Source of the DNA: an uncultured Collinsella sp.
Lineage (GTDB): Bacteria; Actinomycetota; Coriobacteriia; Coriobacteriales; Coriobacteriaceae
Assembly: GCA_958435945.1 (NCBI GenBank)
Contig: CAUBIC010000001.1
Span: 186,001 to 250,000 of the forward strand
DNA length: 64,000 nt
Direction of reading: 5' to 3'
Shown here: in pieces, positions 7,429 to 15,584 of the stretch
Layout of the letters: each line of letters begins with the position of its first letter
How positions within the stretch are numbered: the first letter of the stretch is position 1
The notes under the pieces: model-generated
Databases searched by the model: none
Told to the model about the DNA's origin: nothing
What the model saw: the letters and a program-made list of their open reading frames with translations, nothing else
Translations under genes and position numbers: made by a program

Positions 7429-8508
7429 CTATTCGTCGCCGAAGCTGATGCCCAACGCCTTGGCCTCGCGCACCAGATCGCTCTGGGGGTCGACATACTT
7501 GAGCTTGCCGGCGACATCCTCGAGCGGCATGTGGCACATCTTGCCGTCACGCAGGGCAATCATGTAGCCAAACTCGCCGCGCAGGCAGCCGAGCGCTGCC
7601 TCGACGCCGCATTGGGTCGCAAAGATGCGGTCCTGGGCGTCGGGCTGACCGCCGCGCTGCGTGTGGCCGGGGATGGCGACGCGGGTCTCGCGACCGGTCT
7701 TGGCCTCAATCTCCTTGGCGATGTCGTACACGATTGACGGGCTCGTGCGCTCGGCGAGCTTCTTCTTGTATTCCTTCTTGGACAGCGCCGCGTCCTCCTT
7801 GGAGATAGCGCCCTCGGCGACGGCCACGATGGTAAAGCGACTGCCGGTCTCCATGCGATGCTCGATGGTCTTGTTGACGTTATCCATGTCGTAGGGGATC
7901 TCGGGAATCAAGATGACATCCGCGCCGCCCGCGACGCCGGCATACAGCGGGATCCAGCCAACCTTGTGGCCCATGATCTCGATAACGAACACGCGCCCAT
8001 GGCTCGAAGCGGTGGTGTGGATGTCATCGATGCACTTGGTGGCGACGTCGATGGCGCTCGTAAAGCCAAACGTCAGCTCGGTGCCCCAGGTGTCGTTATC
8101 GATGGTCTTGGGCAGGGCGATAACGTTGAGGCCCTCTTCGCGCAGGCGGTTGGCGGTCTTGGTGGAGCCGTTTCCGCCCAGCATAAACAGGCAGTCGAGC
8201 TGCAGCTTATGATAGGTGTGGACCATTGCCGGCACCTTTTCGACGCCGTCGGCCTCGGGAGTATCCAAGCGCTTGAACGGCGTACGGCTCGTGCCCAAAA
8301 TGGTGCCGCCGCGGGTGAGGATGCCGCTAAAATCGGCGGGAGTCATGACACGGAATCTGCTGTAGATAAGGCCCTGGTAGCCGTCCTCAAAACCATAGAT
8401 CTCGATAGGTTCTTCGCTATTTGTCATAAGCGTTTTGACGATGCCGCGCATGGTGGCGTTGAGTGCCTGGCAGTCGCCGCCACTGGTAAGAAGACCGATC
8501 CTAAGCAT
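7429..8508 (-). CDS. pfkA: 6-phosphofructokinase
   Basis: A 359-residue enzyme that phosphorylates fructose 6-phosphate in glycolysis. The opening LRIGLLTSGGDCQALNA, the catalytic PKTIDND (D137) and the substrate loop VIEIMGHKVGW identify the PFK family. The donor-site pair is Gly114 with Lys134, the combination seen in group III ATP-using enzymes such as the actinobacterial type; PPi enzymes usually have Asp at the first position. The residue before it, normally the Mg-binding Asp of GGDGS, is Asn here (GGNGS). Start ATG at 8508 is preceded by GGAAGG. It is monocistronic, with a long foldback just after the stop. Confidence 0.93.
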   Translation of the reverse strand: MLRIGLLTSGGDCQALNATMRGIVKTLMTNSEEPIEIYGFEDGYQGLIYSRFRVMTPADFSGILTRGGTILGTSRTPFKRLDTPEADGVEKVPAMVHTYHKLQLDCLFMLGGNGSTKTANRLREEGLNVIALPKTIDNDTWGTELTFGFTSAIDVATKCIDDIHTTASSHGRVFVIEIMGHKVGWIPLYAGVAGGADVILIPEIPYDMDNVNKTIEHRMETGSRFTIVAVAEGAISKEDAALSKKEYKKKLAERTSPSIVYDIAKEIEAKTGRETRVAIPGHTQRGGQPDAQDRIFATQCGVEAALGCLRGEFGYMIALRDGKMCHMPLEDVAGKLKYVDPQSDLVREAKALGISFGDE

Positions 8509-8648
8509 GATGAATCCTTCCGGGCAAGTTATAACATGCGCATAAGTTTACCCCCGCACACTGTTGACGCGGGGGTAAAACGTGTTAGCTCAAGCGTATG
8601 GAAATGTAAACAACGTCAGGCGAGCGTAAGGCCGACAGGCCTGGCTCC

Positions 8649-9734
8649 TTACAGTGCGAAGGCGTCGACGTCGCCCCAGTGGCGGCGCAGCGTAATAGCG
8701 GCGGCGGGTTCGGTATTGTCAAAGACGACCGACCATTGCGTATTGCTGGTGATGTCTTCCGGATTGGGTTCTTGCGCTGCGGCGCGCAGGGCTTCCCAGA
8801 CAATCGTTTCGTCCTGGGCACCGACATGGGCGTCAAGGACATCGGCGATTGCGACGGCGCGCTCTTTGCCATGGCCCAGCTCGCCATTCTTTTGGTTGGG
8901 CAGCACTTCGTCGCCATAGCAGGCGTAGAAGTTCGTAACCTGGCGTACAGGAGTCGCTTTGAAAGCGCGGTCCGGATCGTGCGGATCCCACTCTGCTACG
9001 TGCGCGTCACCGGCGGCGTCGTTGATAAAGAAGTGGTAATCGCGTCCTGCCATGGCGTGCATGTCGTAGGCGGAAAGCAGGTCGACAGCTTCTTGCGTGG
9101 TGGCGGCGCGGTCGAGCACCAGACGGATGGCGAGCGAGGTGTTGATGACGGGCCGTTGCGTGTCCTGGTCACAGGGCTTGGAATCCAGGGTGAGTACGGC
9201 AATGGACACGCCGCATTCGTTAACACCGTCGAGCTGGGCAAACGGGCCCATCAACGCCGCGGCGCGTCCGGCGACGGAGTCAAGCGGAGTGTTATCGCCC
9301 AGGTTGTTAAGGGCGGCAAGCCCGATGGAAGCATAGCCGCCGCGTGGGTGATTGCGCACCAGCAGCGCCGAGGTGTCGTCCTTAAAGTCGTAATTGCGAC
9401 CGGTGCGCACGCGACCTTCGGCATCTATGGCGACAAAAGCGCTCCAGGCAAACTGGGGCGCCTGGACATGTGCCGGCACACCGGGCAGCACCTGCGCCAC
9501 CACGGCATCGATGTAGGCCTGGTCGTCGCGCACGCCAGCGGCGATGATGCGATCGAGATCGTAGTCGTAGGCGATGTCGATTGCGTACAGGTCATAGCCA
9601 TCCGCGTAGCTGGTCAAGCGTTTGAGTGACGCGGCGGACTTGATTTGCTTGTGATAAACGATACCGGTGGCAGCGGCAAGGCCGACGGCGACTCCCGCGA
9701 CACCGCAGGTGATGGCAATGTTACGTGGCTTCAT
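8649..9734 (-). CDS. Choloylglycine hydrolase / linear amide C-N hydrolase-like protein, nucleophile Cys absent
   Basis: A 361-residue protein with an N-terminal membrane anchor (residues 6-27) and an Ntn-hydrolase fold of the acyltransferase/C-N amide hydrolase type. Family landmarks are present: GRNYDF (112-117), NECGVSIAVLTLDS, TSLAIRLVLDRAATTQEAVDLL and YHFFINDAAGDAHVAEW. The position that normally holds the catalytic cysteine (usual motif GCSAF) reads AWSAF at residues 96-100, so Trp97 stands in its place. Catalysis by the normal mechanism therefore looks impossible unless Ser98 substitutes. The protein faces outward from the membrane. The start at 9734 has GAGGAG upstream. The role is unknown: possibly binding, or a decoy or relic of a bile-salt or peptide amidase. 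Confidence 0.75.
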   Translation of the reverse strand: MKPRNIAITCGVAGVAVGLAAATGIVYHKQIKSAASLKRLTSYADGYDLYAIDIAYDYDLDRIIAAGVRDDQAYIDAVVAQVLPGVPAHVQAPQFAWSAFVAIDAEGRVRTGRNYDFKDDTSALLVRNHPRGGYASIGLAALNNLGDNTPLDSVAGRAAALMGPFAQLDGVNECGVSIAVLTLDSKPCDQDTQRPVINTSLAIRLVLDRAATTQEAVDLLSAYDMHAMAGRDYHFFINDAAGDAHVAEWDPHDPDRAFKATPVRQVTNFYACYGDEVLPNQKNGELGHGKERAVAIADVLDAHVGAQDETIVWEALRAAAQEPNPEDITSNTQWSVVFDNTEPAAAITLRRHWGDVDAFAL

Positions 9735-9895
9735 GACGACTCCTCTCGTCCTGTTAGCGCAATTGTCGCAGAAGGAGCGCGGGCATGATGGCTCAACTTG
9801 GTGAGTGGCGCGGAATTAAGCACGGAATGAAGAGTGTGGCGCTGGCGTGGCGGGGTATGCTGGAGGGGACCATCAACCCAGCGAAAGGGGAGAGC

Positions 9896-11281
9896 ATGAC
9901 GGATCAGGAAACGCCCGAGCGCGCGCATGTGACGGCCGACGATATCGAGGCTGCCAACGACCTTATCGACTTTATCGAGGCATGCCCCAGCATGTTCCAT
10001 ACGGCGGCGACCATTATGGCCGAGCTCGACGAGGCGGGCTTTACCTACCTGCCCGAGAACGCGGCGTGGGACATCGAGCCGGGCGGGCGTTATTACACGC
10101 AGCGCAACACCTCGAGCGTTGTCGCCTTTAAGGTGGGCGAGGACCTGGCCGCGACGTGGGGCGAGGACGGCGTTGCCGGTGACTATCATTTTCAGCTCAC
10201 GGCGTCGCACAGCGATTCGCCGACGTTTAAGGTCAAGGCCGTGCCTGAGCTTGACGGCGCGGGCGAGACGCTGCGCCTGAACACCGAGGCCTACGGCGGC
10301 ATGATCGACTACACCTGGTTCGATCGCCCGCTGGCGCTCGCGGGCCGCGTGTTGGTGCGTGAGGGCGACCGTATTGAGAGCCGTCTACTTGCCACCGAGC
10401 GCGAGGTCGCTATCATTCCGAGCCTTGCTATCCACATGAACCGCGGCGTTAACGAAGCCTTTGCTCCCAACCGAGCCGTCGACCTTTGCCCGCTTATCAG
10501 CGCCGGCGAGCTTAAACAGGGAGATTTTGACGTACTGATCGCTGACGAACTGGACGTTGAACCCGAGCAGATCCTAGGTCGCGATCTGTTCCTGGTCAAT
10601 CGTCAGGATGCGCGCATTTGGGGCTGGGCCGACGAGTTTATCTCGACGCCCAAGCTCGACGACCTGGCCTGCGCCTACACCTCGCTGCAGGCATTTTTGG
10701 GTGCCGAGAATGCGCATGACATCTCGGTCTTTTGCTGCTTTGATAACGAGGAGGTTGGCTCCGAGACCAAGCAGGGCGCCATGTCGACGTTCTTGGCCGA
10801 CGCGCTGCGCCGCATCAACGGATCGCTGGGCTTTGACGACGAGTCGTACCATCGCGCACTTGCCGCCTCGATGCTTGTGAGCTGCGACAACGCGCATGCC
10901 GTGCACCCCAACCACGCCGAGAAGTGCGATGCTCGCAATCAGGTTGTGCTCAACGGCGGCATTGTCATTAAGGAAGCCGCCAACCAGCACTACTGCACCG
11001 ATGCCTTTAGCCGCGCGGTGTTCCAGGCCATCTGTGATGACGCCGACGTACCCACACAGGCCTTCGCCAACAAGAGCGATATGGCCGGAGGCTCCACACT
11101 CGGCAACCTGTCCAATATACAGGCGAGCATGCATGCCGTGGACGTGGGCCTGCCGCAGCTGGCCATGCACTCAAGCTACGAGATCGGCGGCGTACGCGAC
11201 GTGATGTACGCCATCCGCGCCCTCACCGCCTTCTACGAGCGCGACCTCCATATCAACGGAGCCGAAAGCGCGGAGCTCTAA
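9896..11281 (+). CDS. M18 family aminopeptidase
   Basis: A 461-residue metallo-aminopeptidase (aspartyl/ApeB-type M18) that trims N-terminal residues from peptides in the cytoplasm. Metal-ligand regions are visible: LTASHSDSPTFKVK near the N-terminus, KLDDLACAYTSLQAF, FDNEEVGSETKQGA (catalytic Glu pair), DNAHAVHPNHAEK and a late GLPQLAMHSSYEIGGVRD containing the final His. I chose ATG at 9896, preceded by AAAGGGGAGA, over the in-frame ATG at 9785. The gene is monocistronic, followed by a degenerate foldback element and a strong terminator. Confidence 0.95.
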   Translation: MTDQETPERAHVTADDIEAANDLIDFIEACPSMFHTAATIMAELDEAGFTYLPENAAWDIEPGGRYYTQRNTSSVVAFKVGEDLAATWGEDGVAGDYHFQLTASHSDSPTFKVKAVPELDGAGETLRLNTEAYGGMIDYTWFDRPLALAGRVLVREGDRIESRLLATEREVAIIPSLAIHMNRGVNEAFAPNRAVDLCPLISAGELKQGDFDVLIADELDVEPEQILGRDLFLVNRQDARIWGWADEFISTPKLDDLACAYTSLQAFLGAENAHDISVFCCFDNEEVGSETKQGAMSTFLADALRRINGSLGFDDESYHRALAASMLVSCDNAHAVHPNHAEKCDARNQVVLNGGIVIKEAANQHYCTDAFSRAVFQAICDDADVPTQAFANKSDMAGGSTLGNLSNIQASMHAVDVGLPQLAMHSSYEIGGVRDVMYAIRALTAFYERDLHINGAESAEL

Positions 11282-11330
11282 AACCTGCCAAAGAGGGATG
11301 TTGATTTCGGCAGGTTTTATCTGGGCAAAT
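11282..11330 (+). repeat. Degenerate GGGACAGG-core foldback (copy 3)
   Basis: AACCTGCC and GGCAGGTT arms with the tail TTTTATCTGGGCAAAT match the family, but the core has decayed to GAGGGATGTTGATTTC. It overlaps the end of the aminopeptidase gene. Confidence 0.8.
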
Positions 11331-11366
11331 GCAAAGGGTGAAACCGAGCTAGATCTGTGATATGTG

Positions 11367-11400
11367 GCCGCCGAGGTGCAGTGTGCCTCGGCGGCTTTTT
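11367..11400 (+). terminator. Rho-independent terminator after the M18 aminopeptidase gene
   Basis: GCCGCCGAGG (11367-11376) pairs perfectly with CCTCGGCGGC (11386-11395), followed by TTTTT. Confidence 0.9.
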
Positions 11401-11418
11401 GTGTACAGAGTACGGCTA

Positions 11419-11470
11419 ATGCTTATAAATGCTATACATGCTTTACGTATCTACCATAGAGTTTTATGAT
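11419..11470 (+). promoter_or_regulatory. Promoter and candidate operator of the toxin-antitoxin pair
   Basis: TTTACG (11442-11447) and TATGAT (11465-11470) are separated by 17 bases. Three ATGCT(T/A) direct repeats start at 11419, 11429 and 11438, a near 10-base period leading into the -35 box. Such a pattern suits cooperative binding of ribbon-helix-helix antitoxin dimers (inference). Confidence 0.55.
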
Positions 11471-11495
11471 AGTTTTGAAGTATTAAGGAGGGGTC

Positions 11496-11876
11496 ATGAC
11501 CACAACAGCCGCTCAGATCAACGTGCGTCTCGATGCCGATCTTAAAAGGAGTGGGGACGCCGCTCTCTCCAGGGCCGGTATGACGCCGAGCCAAGCGGTG
11601 CGTGCGCTCTGGCAACTTGCGGCATCTCTGGCTGATCGGCCCGGCGCGCTCGAGGATATCCTGCTGCCCAGTCGTGCCCGGGCGGAACAGCGCGAGCGCG
11701 AAAAGGCCGCCAAACGTAAGCTCGAGCTCATGGATCAGGGGTCGAAGCTGTTCGCTGCCGCTTGCCGTGAGTCGGGAATCGATATGGTCAGGGCTCAGCC
11801 ATCGGACGACGAAGAGCTCAAACGGAATGCCTATGCGGATCGCTATGGCGAGGAGATGAGCTGGCTCTATGAGTGA
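11496..11876 (+). CDS. RelB/DinJ-like antitoxin
   Basis: A 126-residue protein opening with a ribbon-helix-helix domain of the RelB/DinJ type (AAQINVRLDADLKRSGDAAL, then GMTPSQAVRALWQLAA). It would bind DNA as a dimer and neutralise the toxin through its C-terminal part, which is charged and helical (REREKAAKRKLELMDQ). It is longer than typical DinJ antitoxins (80-100 residues). GGAGGGG precedes the ATG. The gene overlaps the downstream PIN gene by 8 bases, which is typical of toxin-antitoxin coupling. A promoter with iterated ATGCT motifs lies just upstream and suggests autoregulation. Confidence 0.85.
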   Translation: MTTTAAQINVRLDADLKRSGDAALSRAGMTPSQAVRALWQLAASLADRPGALEDILLPSRARAEQREREKAAKRKLELMDQGSKLFAAACRESGIDMVRAQPSDDEELKRNAYADRYGEEMSWLYE

Positions 11877-12360
11877 GGCTCCAAGGCGTATCTTGGTTGA
11901 CACCAACGTGTGGCTCGATTACTTCATTCCCTCACGACGTGGTCGTTCGGTGGCGATTGAGTTTTTACGCGATGCATGCACGGCACAGGTGGATTTGCTG
12001 TATGCGGCGACATCGTCCAAAGACCTGTTCTATTTGATTTCGAGCGAACATAAGGCGTGGTATCGGCGCGAGCATGGCTCACTATCCCAAGATGCCGCCG
12101 TGGCGGCGACATCACTTGCATGGGATTGCCTCGACGTGTTGTCGCAACTTGCCACGCCGGTACCCTGCGACCTGAGTGACATATGGATGGCGAGCAGGCA
12201 GCGTGAGCTCCATAGCGATTACGAAGACGATTTAATCATTGCGGCAGCGATACGCTCCCAAGCAGATTTACTGGTCACCAACGATGTCAAGCTCTGCTCA
12301 CACGCACCCGTCGCAGCAATGAGTGTAGAAGACGCAAGAAATTACTTAGCAACGCTCTAG
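11869..12360 (+). CDS. PIN-domain ribonuclease toxin (VapC-like)
   Basis: A 163-residue PIN-domain protein, probably an Mg-dependent RNase toxin. The first acidic residue is Asp11 in RRILVDTNVWLDYF. Later acids lie in SDYEDDLIIAAAI, and ADLLVTNDVKL is the usual closing PIN strand. Translation is probably coupled to the antitoxin, whose stop overlaps the start. VapC-type toxins usually pair with AbrB, Phd or other VapB antitoxins, so the RelB/DinJ-type partner is an uncommon combination. The gene lies between a terminator and a 12-bp hairpin, making a compact, movable two-gene unit. Confidence 0.88.
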   Translation: MSEAPRRILVDTNVWLDYFIPSRRGRSVAIEFLRDACTAQVDLLYAATSSKDLFYLISSEHKAWYRREHGSLSQDAAVAATSLAWDCLDVLSQLATPVPCDLSDIWMASRQRELHSDYEDDLIIAAAIRSQADLLVTNDVKLCSHAPVAAMSVEDARNYLATL

Positions 12361-12427
12361 CAATTGAAGATCCCGCAGGTCGAATAAAAGTCAGCGAATG
12401 TCCCCAGACGGGGTCGCAGCGTCGAGT

Positions 12428-12455
12428 GTTCCGCCGTTCGTTAGAACGGCGGAAC
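12428..12455. terminator. Perfect 12-bp hairpin between convergent genes
   Basis: GTTCCGCCGTTC (12428-12439) and GAACGGCGGAAC (12444-12455) flank a GTTA loop. It lies between the convergent PIN and dehydrogenase genes and may serve as a bidirectional stop, although neither side has a proper T-run. Confidence 0.5.
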
Positions 12456-12459
12456 AAGA

Positions 12460-13395
12460 TTAGTGCTCGATCCAACAACGTAAAGTTTCGCCGGCCTGCA
12501 GGTGACGCAGATTCTCCGCGGCAATGTCGACCACGTTGTTGAGTGTGGCTGCCAGGTGGAACCAACCGGAGACGTGCGGCGTGATGAGCATGTTGGGCGC
12601 ATCCCACAGCGGGCTTGTCGCAGGCAGCGGCTCGGGATCGGTGACGTCGACCGCGGCGCCGGCGAGATGTCCCGACTCCAAGGCGGCAACCAAGTCGTCG
12701 GCGACCACAAGGTCGCCGCGGCCGCCGTTGGCAAAGAAGGCGCCCGGCTTCATCGCGGCGAAGAACTCGGCGTTCGCCAGGCCGCGGGTCTCGGGTGTGC
12801 TCGGCATAAAGGATGCGACGATGTCGGCCTCCGCCAAGCGCTCAGGTAGGGCATCCATTCCGTCCATGTCCTCAAACACAATGGGATAGACGAGCGGATG
12901 TCGCTTGATGCCGCGGACATGCGCGCCCATGTTGCGGCAGAGCGTGGCAAAGTGGCTGCCGATATCGCCTGCGCCCAGCACCAGCACGTTGGCATTTTTG
13001 AGCGAGGTAACCGGCCCCAAATCCTCCCAGCGATGCTCGCGCTGCAAGTCGTGATAGCCGGGCAGGTGCTTCATCATGGAAAGGACCATGGCAAACATGT
13101 GCTCGCTCACGGCCTGGCCGTAGGCGCCGATCGAGCAAGACAGCTTGGCTTCAGCCGGCACGGTGCCGGCGGCCAAGTAATCGTCATAGCCGGCGGTCTG
13201 CAATTGCAACAGCTGGAGATGCTCGCATGCGGTAAGCAAGGCAGGGTCTATGTTGCCCAAGATTACGTCGGCGTTGGCGACCTGCTCACGCGTGATGGCG
13301 TCGGAGCTCGTGTAGATAAAGTCCTCGCCCGGAGCACTCGACTCAAGAATTGCGCGATGGCGGTCGTTGACGGGCAGCAAAACCAGGATGTTCAC
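12460..13395 (-). CDS. D-isomer-specific 2-hydroxyacid dehydrogenase
   Basis: A 311-residue NAD(P)-dependent dehydrogenase of the D-2-hydroxyacid family, interconverting 2-oxo and D-2-hydroxy acids in the cytoplasm. The Rossmann motif is NVLVLGAGDIGSHFA. The catalytic triad is visible as Arg in FFANGGRGDLVV, Glu in VDVTDPEPLP and His in LITPHVSGWFH. The sequence resembles the phosphoglycerate dehydrogenase/GhrA-like branch without an ACT domain. The exact substrate is open. The start at 13395 is the first Met of the usual family opening (MNILVLLPV). A GGGACAGG-core foldback lies just upstream of the start. Confidence 0.9.
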   Translation of the reverse strand: MNILVLLPVNDRHRAILESSAPGEDFIYTSSDAITREQVANADVILGNIDPALLTACEHLQLLQLQTAGYDDYLAAGTVPAEAKLSCSIGAYGQAVSEHMFAMVLSMMKHLPGYHDLQREHRWEDLGPVTSLKNANVLVLGAGDIGSHFATLCRNMGAHVRGIKRHPLVYPIVFEDMDGMDALPERLAEADIVASFMPSTPETRGLANAEFFAAMKPGAFFANGGRGDLVVADDLVAALESGHLAGAAVDVTDPEPLPATSPLWDAPNMLITPHVSGWFHLAATLNNVVDIAAENLRHLQAGETLRCWIEH

Positions 13396-13415
13396 AAGCA
13401 GTCATCTCCGCTCAG

Positions 13416-13465
13416 CCTGCCAAAAAGGGACAGGTTTATTTTGGCAGGTTTTATCAGGCAAAACG
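13416..13465 (+). repeat. Foldback element, GGGACAGG-core family (copy 4)
   Basis: CCTGCCAAAA/TTTTGGCAGG stem with core GGGACAGGTTTA and the tail TTTTATCAGGCAAAACG. It sits between the minus-strand dehydrogenase and map genes. Confidence 0.88.
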
Positions 13466-13524
13466 TTCAAATAAAACGCCGGATGCAAAGTGGGTTTGCC
13501 CGTCAGCATCCGGCGCATCTGCGG

Positions 13525-14412
13525 CTACCAGCTCAGCAGCTCGTAGCCGTCCTCGGTCACCACGAGCTGTACCTCGCACTGGGCCGAGTCGCTGCCGTCC
13601 TTGGTGCGCACACACCAGCCATCGCCCTTGCTGATCTTGATGTCGGGCGCTCCGGCGTTGACCATGGGCTCGATGGTAAAGACCATGCCCGGGGCCATAA
13701 TGGTGTCCACATCGGGCGCCTCGGTGGTAAAGCCTACAAACGGGTTCTCGTGGAACTCCTTGCCAATGCCGTGTCCGCCGTACTCGCGCACCACGCTAAA
13801 ACCGGCGTCCTCGACCGTCTTTTGCACGGCCTCGGCCATAACGGACAGCGGAAGCCATGGCTTGACGGCTGCCAGACCCGCCTCCACGCTGGCGCGGGTG
13901 ACGTCGACCAGGCGCTGGCGCTCGGCAGAGACCTCGCCGATGCAGAACATGCGGCTCGAATCACTAAAGTAGCCGTCCAGGATCGTGGAGCAGTCCACGT
14001 TGATGATGTCGCCCTCGTGCAGCACGTCCGTATCGCAGGGGATACCGTGACAGACCACATCGTTGATCGAGGTGCATACGCTCTTGGGGTAGCCCTCGTA
14101 GTTGAGGTCGGCCGGCGTGCCGCCGTGCTCGACGGTGTAGTCGTAGATCATCTGGTCGATCTGGTTGGTGGTCATGCCCGCGGCGATGTGCTCGCCTACG
14201 TAATCGAGCACGCCCACGTTGATGGCGGCCGAGCGCTTGATGCCCTCGATATCGGCGGGCGTCTTGTAGAGCGTGCGGGGCAGAACCTCCCAGCCCTCTT
14301 CCCACAAGCGCTCGAGGCGCTCATCAAAGGCGCTGTGGCATTTCTTATATTTTTTGCCGCTGCCGCACCAGCAAGCGTCGTTGCGGCCGGGCACGGGTCC
14401 TTTGTCAAACAT
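13525..14412 (-). CDS. map: Type I methionine aminopeptidase with N-terminal SEC-C zinc motif
   Basis: A 295-residue enzyme that removes initiator methionine from nascent proteins. Residues 12-26 (DACWCGSGKKYKKCH) are a SEC-C zinc motif. The MAP fold follows, with metal ligands in INVDCSTILDGYFSD, the His in YGGHGIGKEFHENP, FTIEPM and CEVQLVVTEDG. The SEC-C extension is typical of some Firmicutes and Coriobacteriia MAPs and is thought to help ribosome association. The start at 14412 is preceded by AAGGAAG. It is the only MAP in the window and is monocistronic. Confidence is high because all five metal-ligand regions can be seen. Confidence 0.96.
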   Translation of the reverse strand: MFDKGPVPGRNDACWCGSGKKYKKCHSAFDERLERLWEEGWEVLPRTLYKTPADIEGIKRSAAINVGVLDYVGEHIAAGMTTNQIDQMIYDYTVEHGGTPADLNYEGYPKSVCTSINDVVCHGIPCDTDVLHEGDIINVDCSTILDGYFSDSSRMFCIGEVSAERQRLVDVTRASVEAGLAAVKPWLPLSVMAEAVQKTVEDAGFSVVREYGGHGIGKEFHENPFVGFTTEAPDVDTIMAPGMVFTIEPMVNAGAPDIKISKGDGWCVRTKDGSDSAQCEVQLVVTEDGYELLSW

Positions 14413-14464
14413 GGCTAACTTCCTTTCATTCGCAGCTAGTATAGCCCACTCACGCGTCCATAAA

Positions 14465-14531
14465 AGTTGCGGTGATATAGTTCCGATTTAAGCGGTTTAA
14501 CAGCATAAATAGGAACTATATCACCGCAACT
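14465..14531. repeat. Foldback element, AGTTGCGGTGATATAG family (copy 3)
   Basis: AGTTGCGGTGATATAGTTCC (14465-14484) is the exact reverse complement of 14512-14531, and further ATTTA/TAAAT pairing is possible inside. The outer 16 bases equal copy 1. The inner bases (TTCC/GGAA) equal copy 2 and differ from copy 1. Confidence 0.9.
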
Positions 14532-14572
14532 GATGGGGCGGGATGGCGGGCACTGGCTGCTGCGTGGTTTTG

Positions 14573-15349
14573 CTAGTAGCTCACCTGGCAGGGGATGCCG
14601 AGGGCGCGCACGCGTGCAGCAATCTTGTCGAGCACCTCGGGCGCCGCTTTAGCAAGGCCGGCGACCGGTGTTTCGCGCGCCACCGTGTAAATGGTCGCCT
14701 CCTGTGGGCGAATGCGCTCGAGCGCCGAGAGCCAAGGGCCAACGTACTCCTCGCCGGTGTTATCGAGAGACTTGCCCCGGTACTCACCGCTCAAAAACAT
14801 CGTCTGGATAATGACGCGGCCGTTAAAGCTCGCGAACGTCTCTATCTGGTGCTCTACATCGTAGGGGCCAACGGGCTGGTCGAGCAGCTGGATAAATGCC
14901 GGGTCGACCGTATCGAGCTTGAGGATGTTGTCGTCGACCATCATGAGTGCATCGTGCACCTGGGGACGGTCGGCGCGCGTGCCGTTGGAAAGCACGGCAA
15001 TCTTGGTGTTTGGGGCCAGCTCGTCGCGCAGCGCGATGGCACCGGCGATGGCCTGCGGAAACTCAGGTGCGGCGGTTGGTTCGCCGTTGCCTGCGAAGGT
15101 GATTACATCGGGCAGCTCACCCTCGATTGCCATCCCGTGCAGCTTGGCCTCGAGTGCATCGAGCACCACGCCGGCCGTGTTATACGGTTCGTGGCAGGGG
15201 CGCTCAGCGTTGAGGCCGTTCTCGCAGTAGATGCAGTCGAACGTGCAGATTTTGCCGCTCGCCGGCATCATGTTGACACCGAGCGAAAGGCCCAGGCGAC
15301 GGCTGCGGACGGGCCCAAAGATGGGGCTGGCATTTAAAAACGTAGACAT
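14573..15349 (-). CDS. Radical SAM protein
   Basis: A radical S-adenosylmethionine enzyme of about 258 residues. The 4Fe-4S cysteines are in CTFDCIYCENG (CxxxCxxC). The SAM-contact GNGEPTAAPEFP and strands ending in LSNGTRAD and LKLDTVD follow the typical TIM-barrel order. It resembles the stand-alone YgiQ-unrelated group often labelled radical SAM protein; the substrate is unknown and no carrier-peptide or partner gene is adjacent. I chose ATG at 15349, which AAGGAG precedes by 9 bases. ATG at 15355 and the upstream ATG at 15400 are alternatives. It ends near a foldback of the AGTTGCGG family. Confidence 0.88.
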   Translation of the reverse strand: MSTFLNASPIFGPVRSRRLGLSLGVNMMPASGKICTFDCIYCENGLNAERPCHEPYNTAGVVLDALEAKLHGMAIEGELPDVITFAGNGEPTAAPEFPQAIAGAIALRDELAPNTKIAVLSNGTRADRPQVHDALMMVDDNILKLDTVDPAFIQLLDQPVGPYDVEHQIETFASFNGRVIIQTMFLSGEYRGKSLDNTGEEYVGPWLSALERIRPQEATIYTVARETPVAGLAKAAPEVLDKIAARVRALGIPCQVSY

Positions 15350-15584
15350 AGGCATATGCTCCTTGGGACAGTTGAGCTTAAGCATAGCATCGGCCTTCAT
15401 GTGGGTTGCGGGTTTGGGCGCTGTTGTTTAGGCAGAAACCTTGCAATCGGGCGAGTTTTCGAAACCCTGTCATGAAAGGGTGCGAGCTGGGTACAGTAAA
15501 CGCATTCATGTACACACAAAATGACGCCATCTGACCAAGCCGCACCCCGGCACGGCCTGGTGGTGTTGACGATGGGAACACAGT

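Noticed and set aside
12898..14418. A 506-codon plus-strand frame across the dehydrogenase and map genes
   Set aside because: It spans two real minus-strand genes and a foldback element and has no domain-like sequence.
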